Assembly (NCBI GenBank): GCA_014377795.1
Contig: JACMOY010000362.1
Location: forward strand, 1-9,486
Direction of reading: 5' to 3'
Length of the DNA: 9,486 bases
Origin: Actinomycetota bacterium
Lineage (GTDB): Bacteria; Actinomycetota; Actinomycetes; Actinomycetales; Angustibacteraceae
The position numbers and the translations under genes were made by a program. Positions 5,743 to 9,486 of this stretch are shown piece after piece. Position 1 is the stretch's first letter. Each line of letters opens with the position of its first letter. Under the pieces are notes generated by a model, which was given only the letters and a program-made list of their open reading frames with translations, was not told where the DNA came from and searched no databases.

Positions 5743-6672
5743 ATGGCTCACGGTCTGCCGTCCACGCGCCCGGGACGCCCCGCGTCGGTGCACGAGAGCC
5801 TGCGCGACCTGTTGTCGGCGGGGGGGCGGTCGTTCTCGTTCGAGTTCTTCCCGCCCAAGGACGACGCCGGTGAGGCCGCGCTGTGGACGGCGGTGCGCCG
5901 GCTCGAGCGGCTGCGTCCCACGTTCGTGTCGGTCACCTACGGGGCGGGCGGCTCGACGCGCGACCGCACCGTCCGCATCACCCAGCGGATCGCCGCCGAG
6001 ACCACGCTGACGCCGGTGGCGCACCTGACCTGCGTGTCGGCGTCCGTGGCGGACCTGCGCAAGGTGATCGGTCAGTACGCCGACGCCGGGGTCCGCAACG
6101 TGCTGGCCCTGCGCGGCGACCCGTCCTCGGGGCCGGACGCGCAGTGGTCGCCGCACCCGGACGGACTCACCCACGCCGACGAGCTGGTCGGGCTGCTGCG
6201 CTCGATGGGCTCGTTCTGCGTCGGCGTCGCCGCGTTCCCCGACAAGCACCCCGAGTCACCGGACCTCGACCATGACGCCGAGGTGCTGGTGGCCAAGGCC
6301 CGGGCGGGCGCGGAGTTCGCGGTGACCCAGCTGTTCCTGGACGCCGCCGCGTACACCGCCCTGGTGTCGCGGGTCAGGGCGCGCGGCTGCGACCTGCCGA
6401 TCATCCCCGGCATCATGCCGATCACCAGCCTGGCGCAGCTTCGCCGGTTCGCGGCATTGTCCGGAGTCGCCGTACCGCAACGCATCGAGCAGCGACTGAC
6501 GGCGCTCGGTGACGACCCGGCCGCGGTGCGCGCCGAGGGGCTGGCCATCGCCATCGAGCTGTGCCGCGAGCTGCTCGACGCCGACGCGCCGGGTCTGCAC
6601 TTCTACACGCTCAACAGGTCGACCGCGACGCTCGAGATCTACGAGGCGCTCGGGATCGACGCCGCGGTGTGA
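5743..6672 (+). CDS. metF: 5,10-methylenetetrahydrofolate reductase
   Basis: This 309-residue flavoprotein reduces 5,10-methylene-THF to 5-methyl-THF, the methyl donor for methionine synthesis; it is cytosolic. The family blocks appear in order: SFEFFPPK (32-39, Glu34 the expected catalytic acid), VSVTYGAGGSTRDRT (62-76), HLTC (94-97), NVLALRGD (119-126, Asp126 near the flavin), VGVAAFPDKHPES (160-172), AGAEFAVTQLFLD (188-200), IPGIMPI (221-227) and LHFYTLN (285-291). Length matches the bacterial single-domain type, with no C-terminal regulatory domain. The ATG at 5743 was preferred to the GTG at 5710 because a -10 box stands 7 nt before it and the extra residues look non-coding. It is divergent from crtE across a 91-bp gap and overlaps the next gene by 4 bp. 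It has no direct link to carotenoids; its place beside a prenyl synthase appears to be conserved synteny with Rv2172c/Rv2173. Confidence 0.95.
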   Translation: MAHGLPSTRPGRPASVHESLRDLLSAGGRSFSFEFFPPKDDAGEAALWTAVRRLERLRPTFVSVTYGAGGSTRDRTVRITQRIAAETTLTPVAHLTCVSASVADLRKVIGQYADAGVRNVLALRGDPSSGPDAQWSPHPDGLTHADELVGLLRSMGSFCVGVAAFPDKHPESPDLDHDAEVLVAKARAGAEFAVTQLFLDAAAYTALVSRVRARGCDLPIIPGIMPITSLAQLRRFAALSGVAVPQRIEQRLTALGDDPAAVRAEGLAIAIELCRELLDADAPGLHFYTLNRSTATLEIYEALGIDAAV

Positions 6673-7349
6673 GTGGGCTGCCCGACCGCGAGGGCTACTT
6701 CGACCGGTGGTCGGGTCTGCACGGCGGCGTCGACCCGCGGGCGTCGTGGGTGGTGCGTTTCTGGCTCGGGCTGACGTACACGGTGGCGCGACCGTTGGCG
6801 CGGCGTGGGGTGGCTCCCGACCTACTGACGGTGCTGGGGCTGCTGGTCTCGCTCACCGTCGTGCCGCTCGCCTGGGCCGGTGGACGTTGGCCCCTGCTGG
6901 CCGTCCCCGTGGTCGTGGTCAGCGGACTGCTCGACAACGTCGACGGAGCGGTCGCCGTGCTGACCGACCGGGCGACCCGCTGGGGTGCGGTGCTCGACTC
7001 GGTGGCCGACCGGGTCAGTGACGTCGCCTACGTGGTGGCAATGCTGGCCCTCGGTGGATTCGGCGACAGTGCGGTCGTCGTGTGGTGCGCGGCGGCCGCG
7101 GCGGGGCTGGTCTTGTTGCAGGAGTATGCACGTGCTCGCGCCACCGCCGGCGGGATGGACGACGTGGGCGTCGTGACCATCTCCGAACGCCCCACCCGGG
7201 TGATCGGGGCGGCGATGTTCTGTCTCGCAGCCGGTCTCTACCCCGCGGCAGCAGGCGCCTGGGGTGCTGCCGGGCTCGTGTTCGGTGCCCTCGCGGGGGT
7301 CGTCGGCACCACCCAGCTGCTGCTCGTCGTCCGGCACCGACTGCGCTGA
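6669..7349 (+). CDS. CDP-alcohol phosphatidyltransferase family protein
   Basis: This 226-residue membrane enzyme of the CDP-alcohol phosphatidyltransferase family transfers a phosphatidyl group from CDP-diacylglycerol, or a similar donor, to an alcohol. The family motif is at 89-114: D89-x2-D92-G93-x2-A96, then G106-x3-D110-x3-D114, so all four metal-binding aspartates are present. The residue after Ala96, normally Arg in the DGxxAR core, is Val97. About six hydrophobic segments are seen (51-70, 74-88, 116-132, 134-152, 175-193, 196-222), and a polar loop carries the SERPTR block (172-177), also usual in the family. The GTG at 6669 overlaps the metF stop as GTGA, so the two are translationally coupled. 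The stop lies only 4 bp from the stop of the convergent CrtI-like gene. The acceptor (inositol phosphate, glycerol phosphate or another alcohol) cannot be told from the sequence. Confidence 0.88.
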   Translation: MSGLPDREGYFDRWSGLHGGVDPRASWVVRFWLGLTYTVARPLARRGVAPDLLTVLGLLVSLTVVPLAWAGGRWPLLAVPVVVVSGLLDNVDGAVAVLTDRATRWGAVLDSVADRVSDVAYVVAMLALGGFGDSAVVVWCAAAAAGLVLLQEYARARATAGGMDDVGVVTISERPTRVIGAAMFCLAAGLYPAAAGAWGAAGLVFGALAGVVGTTQLLLVVRHRLR

Positions 7350-7353
7350 CCGT

Positions 7354-8865
7354 TCAGGCTCGGCCGATCTGCTGGGCCACGATGGCTGCGCTCAGCCCGA
7401 CCAGCGGGAGCCCGCCACCGGGGTGCGACGAGCCACCCACCAGGAACAGGCCAGGCACCGGTGAGCGGTTCGCCGGTCGCACGAACGCCGCGCGCGCTCC
7501 GTTGCTCGACGTGCCGTAGATCGAGCCGCCGACGCTGCGGGTGTCGCGCTCGAGGTCAGCCGGGGTGCGCAGCTCGCGCCAGAGCACCCGGTCGCGGACG
7601 TCGAGCCCCCTGGACGCCATCACCTCGAGGATGCGGTCGGCGTACTCATCTGCAAAACCCGTTGCGGCCCAGTCGATCCCGGCACGCGGATTATCTGGCA
7701 CGTGCCGGGGAGCGTTCACCAGGACGAACCACGCCTCGTGCTCGTCGTCCGGCCGCAGCGCCGGGTCGTCGGGTGCGTTGACGTAGACCGTCGGGGCGGG
7801 GACGGCGCGGGGGCGACCGCGGTGCGGCCCGGTGCCGAACACCGAGTCGAACTCGTCGTCGTAGCGCTCGGGGAACAGCACCGTGTGGTGTCGCAACCCG
7901 GGGGTGCGCCCGGTGAGGGCGAGCATCATCACGAAGCCCGACAGGGACGGCTCGGTGCGTGCCAGCGCCCGGCGCGCGCCGGCGGCCTCACGGCCCGGCA
8001 GCAGGTCGCGGTACAGGTGGGTCGCGTCGGCGTTGGCGACGACGACGTCCGCGTCGAGGTGCCCGCCGTCCGCGAGGTCGACGCCCACGGCGCGACCGTC
8101 GTCCGTTCGCACCCGGACGACGTCGGTGCCGGTGCGGATGACGACCCCGAGGTCGCGGCACCGCGTGGCCAGCGCGTCGCCGAGGCGGCGCAGCCCGCCC
8201 GCGACGTACCACGCGCCGAAGCTCTGCTCCACGTACGGCACGGTGGCCAGGGCGGCCGGTGCCCGGCGCGGGTCCGAGCCGGTGTACGTGGCGTAGCGGT
8301 CGAGCATCGTGATCAGCCGAGGGTCCTTGAGGTAGCGGCGACCCAGCCCGCGCAACGACATCCACGGTGCGATGGCCATCAGGTCGCGGCCGCGGCGGGC
8401 CTCGCGGAGCAGGGTCCGCGAGCCCTGCAGCGGTGACTCCAGGAAGGTCTCGCGGGTCGCGTCCCAGATGATCGCCGCCCGGTCCGTGAACGCCGACCAC
8501 TGCGCGCCGGCCCCCTCGCCGAGGGCGCCGTCCAAGGCGGCGGCGATGCCGGCGCGCGAGGCGTTGGGCAGGTCGAGCTCGACGCCGTCGGCGAACCGGT
8601 AGTGGCACACCGGGTCGACCGGCACGAGCTCGACGTGGTCCTCGAGCCGGGTGCCGGTCTTGAGGAACAGGTCGCGGTAGACGGCGGGCAGGGTGGGCAG
8701 GCTGGGGCCGGTGTCGAAGACGAACCCGTCGCGCTCGAACCGGCCCAGCTTGCCGCCGACGTCGGCCGCCTGCTCGCAGATCGTCACCTGGTGGCCCTGC
8801 GCCGCGAGGCGGGCGCTGACCGCCAGCCCGCCCATGCCGGCGCCGATCACCACGATGCGAGCCAC
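7354..8865 (-). CDS. Second CrtI-family carotenoid oxidoreductase (desaturase/oxygenase type)
   Basis: This 503-residue FAD-dependent protein is a paralogue of the phytoene desaturase. It has the Rossmann motif at 3-31 (RIVVIGAGMGGLAVSARLAA to Glu31), VGGKLG (36-41), DTGPSLPTLP (51-60) and the C-terminal block GGSSHPGGGLPLVGLSA (477-493). The HPGGGLPL form is what I associate with CrtD, CrtN and CrtNb-type enzymes (3,4-desaturation, or oxidation of terminal methyl groups), rather than the GVGVPMVL form of the CrtI encoded at 3019-4578. A different substrate is therefore likely, probably a later carotenoid. I chose the GTG at 8865 because the Rossmann strand starts immediately after it and a TAGGCT box stands 7 nt upstream, so the mRNA is probably leaderless. 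In-frame starts further upstream (ATG at 8898, GTG at 8940) would run through that promoter. It is convergent with the phosphatidyltransferase gene and divergent from the MOSC gene. Confidence 0.85.
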   Translation of the reverse strand: MARIVVIGAGMGGLAVSARLAAQGHQVTICEQAADVGGKLGRFERDGFVFDTGPSLPTLPAVYRDLFLKTGTRLEDHVELVPVDPVCHYRFADGVELDLPNASRAGIAAALDGALGEGAGAQWSAFTDRAAIIWDATRETFLESPLQGSRTLLREARRGRDLMAIAPWMSLRGLGRRYLKDPRLITMLDRYATYTGSDPRRAPAALATVPYVEQSFGAWYVAGGLRRLGDALATRCRDLGVVIRTGTDVVRVRTDDGRAVGVDLADGGHLDADVVVANADATHLYRDLLPGREAAGARRALARTEPSLSGFVMMLALTGRTPGLRHHTVLFPERYDDEFDSVFGTGPHRGRPRAVPAPTVYVNAPDDPALRPDDEHEAWFVLVNAPRHVPDNPRAGIDWAATGFADEYADRILEVMASRGLDVRDRVLWRELRTPADLERDTRSVGGSIYGTSSNGARAAFVRPANRSPVPGLFLVGGSSHPGGGLPLVGLSAAIVAQQIGRA

Positions 8866-8872
8866 GGGGTCG

Positions 8873-8886
8873 AGCCTAGCTAGGGT
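8873..8886. promoter_or_regulatory. Back-to-back leaderless promoter pair on a palindromic core
   Basis: CCTAGCTAGG (8875-8884) is a perfect 10-bp palindrome. On the minus strand it contributes TAGGCT (8878-8873), 7 nt before the GTG of the second CrtI-like gene. On the plus strand it contributes TAGGGT (8881-8886), 6 nt before the GTG of the MOSC gene. The two -10 boxes are separated by only 2 bp, and each promoter's -35 region would fall at or inside the 5' end of the opposite gene. No -35 consensus is visible on either side. Confidence 0.6.
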
Positions 8887-8892
8887 CGCTGC

Positions 8893-9486
8893 GTGCATCT
8901 GGCCCGCCTCTCGCTCACCGTGCTGAAGGGCGCCGGGCACCAGCAGCCCACCTCACTGGCGCTGGACGTCGACGGTCCCCGGGACGACCGGCGGTTCTGC
9001 TGCGTCGACCTCGCCGCCGGACGGGTGCTGCGAACGATCGAGAACAACAGCCTGCTCGCCTGTCGCGCGGCGTACGATGGCACGCGCCTGGGCGTGCGCC
9101 TGCCGGACGGCGCCGAGGCGTCGGGCACCCCGCGCGGCTCGGCCGCGATCGTCGCCGAATACTGGGGCCGCGAGGCGCACCTGACGGTCGTCGAGGGTCC
9201 GTGGGCGGCGCTGCTGTCGGGCTACCTGCAGCGCGACGTCGCCGTCGCCGAGGCACAGGGCGCGGGGCAGGTCGTGTTCGGTGGGCCGGTCACGGTGCTC
9301 ACGACATCATCGCTGCGCGAGCTGGCCCGGCGGTTGGGGCGAGACCTGGACAATTCGGCGCTGCTGCTGGACTCCGAGCGCTTCCGCAGCACGCTGGTGG
9401 TCGACTCCGGCGATGCGCCCCCGTTCGTGGAGGACACCTGGCGGCGGCTGGTCGTCGGCGACACCGTGCTGCGGGTGCGCGGGGCG
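8893..9486 (+). CDS. MOSC-domain protein with N-terminal beta-barrel, partial at its C-terminus
   Basis: The first 198 residues are visible; the gene leaves the window without a stop. The N-terminal part (about 1-75) looks like the MOSC N-terminal beta-barrel domain: a strand-rich stretch with DRRF-CCVDL (32-40) and VRLPDG (68-73). The MOSC domain follows, with GGPVTVLTTSSLREL (130-144), DSERFRSTLVVD (160-171), PPFVEDTW (176-183) and VVGDTVLRV (187-195). MOSC proteins relate to the molybdenum-cofactor sulfurase C-terminal domain, YcbX and mARC, and act in transfer of activated sulfur or in reductions using Moco. The Cys that usually follows in a P-C-x-R-C context lies just beyond the window, so activity cannot be judged. 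The GTG at 8893 is 6 nt after a TAGGGT box, indicating a leaderless message. It shares a promoter region with the divergent carotenoid oxidoreductase; a functional link is only suggested by this. Confidence 0.82.
   Translation, partial: MHLARLSLTVLKGAGHQQPTSLALDVDGPRDDRRFCCVDLAAGRVLRTIENNSLLACRAAYDGTRLGVRLPDGAEASGTPRGSAAIVAEYWGREAHLTVVEGPWAALLSGYLQRDVAVAEAQGAGQVVFGGPVTVLTTSSLRELARRLGRDLDNSALLLDSERFRSTLVVDSGDAPPFVEDTWRRLVVGDTVLRVRGA

Noticed and set aside
4563..5873. Plus-strand open frame of 436 codons
   Set aside because: It is antisense to crtE, whose two Asp-rich motifs are intact on the other strand; the composition is that of a shadow frame.
6669..7349. Reading of this gene as the C50 lycopene elongase CrtEb
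   Set aside because: CrtEb is a UbiA-type prenyltransferase with NDxxD motifs. This protein has the CDP-alcohol phosphatidyltransferase DxxDG...GxxxDxxxD motif instead.
7702..8436. Plus-strand open frame of 244 codons
   Set aside because: It is antisense to the second CrtI-like gene, rich in Gln, Val and Arg, with no motif.

Overview
The window is GC-rich (roughly 70%), with short gene gaps, GTG starts, ATGA/GTGA stop-start overlaps and several start codons 6-7 nt after a TANNNT-type -10 box, the pattern of leaderless actinobacterial genes. It is most probably chromosomal DNA of a pigmented member of the Actinomycetota. A Micrococcales-type organism fits, but that is a guess. I see no insertion sequences, phage genes, tRNA/rRNA genes or CRISPR arrays.

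Layout. 1-842 (-): a cell-wall lytic transglycosylase with three LysM modules, cut by the left edge. 843-988: divergent control region with a triplicated 9-mer and small dyads. 989-2053 (+): a tight run of an Rv2175c-type DNA-binding protein followed by the two halves of a small lycopene cyclase (crtYc, crtYd). 2004-5651 (-): the carotenoid core operon crtE-crtI-crtB, whose crtB end overlaps the end of crtYd by 50 bp. 5652-5742: divergent promoter region. 5743-7349 (+): metF and an overlapping CDP-alcohol phosphatidyltransferase gene. 7354-8865 (-): a second CrtI-family carotenoid oxidoreductase. 8866-8892: a very compact divergent promoter with a palindromic core. 8893-9486 (+): a MOSC-domain protein cut by the right edge.

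How it works together. CrtE makes geranylgeranyl diphosphate, CrtB condenses two of them to phytoene, CrtI desaturates phytoene toward lycopene, and CrtYc/CrtYd cyclises the ends. The second CrtI-like enzyme probably modifies the carotenoid further (extra desaturation or terminal oxidation), but its substrate cannot be read from the sequence. No C50 lycopene elongase (CrtEb, UbiA family), hydroxylase, ketolase of the CrtW type or glycosyltransferase is visible here, so the end product is open.

The most interesting larger-scale feature is that the gene order and strand pattern metF / prenyl synthase / ... / Rv2175c-like mirrors, as I remember it, the M. tuberculosis Rv2172c-Rv2173(idsA2)-Rv2174-Rv2175c block. 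The carotenoid genes look as if they were built around an old prenyl-synthase locus linked to cell-wall control. I did not find a wholly undescribed system; the noteworthy items are regulatory architecture and unusual gene pairing.
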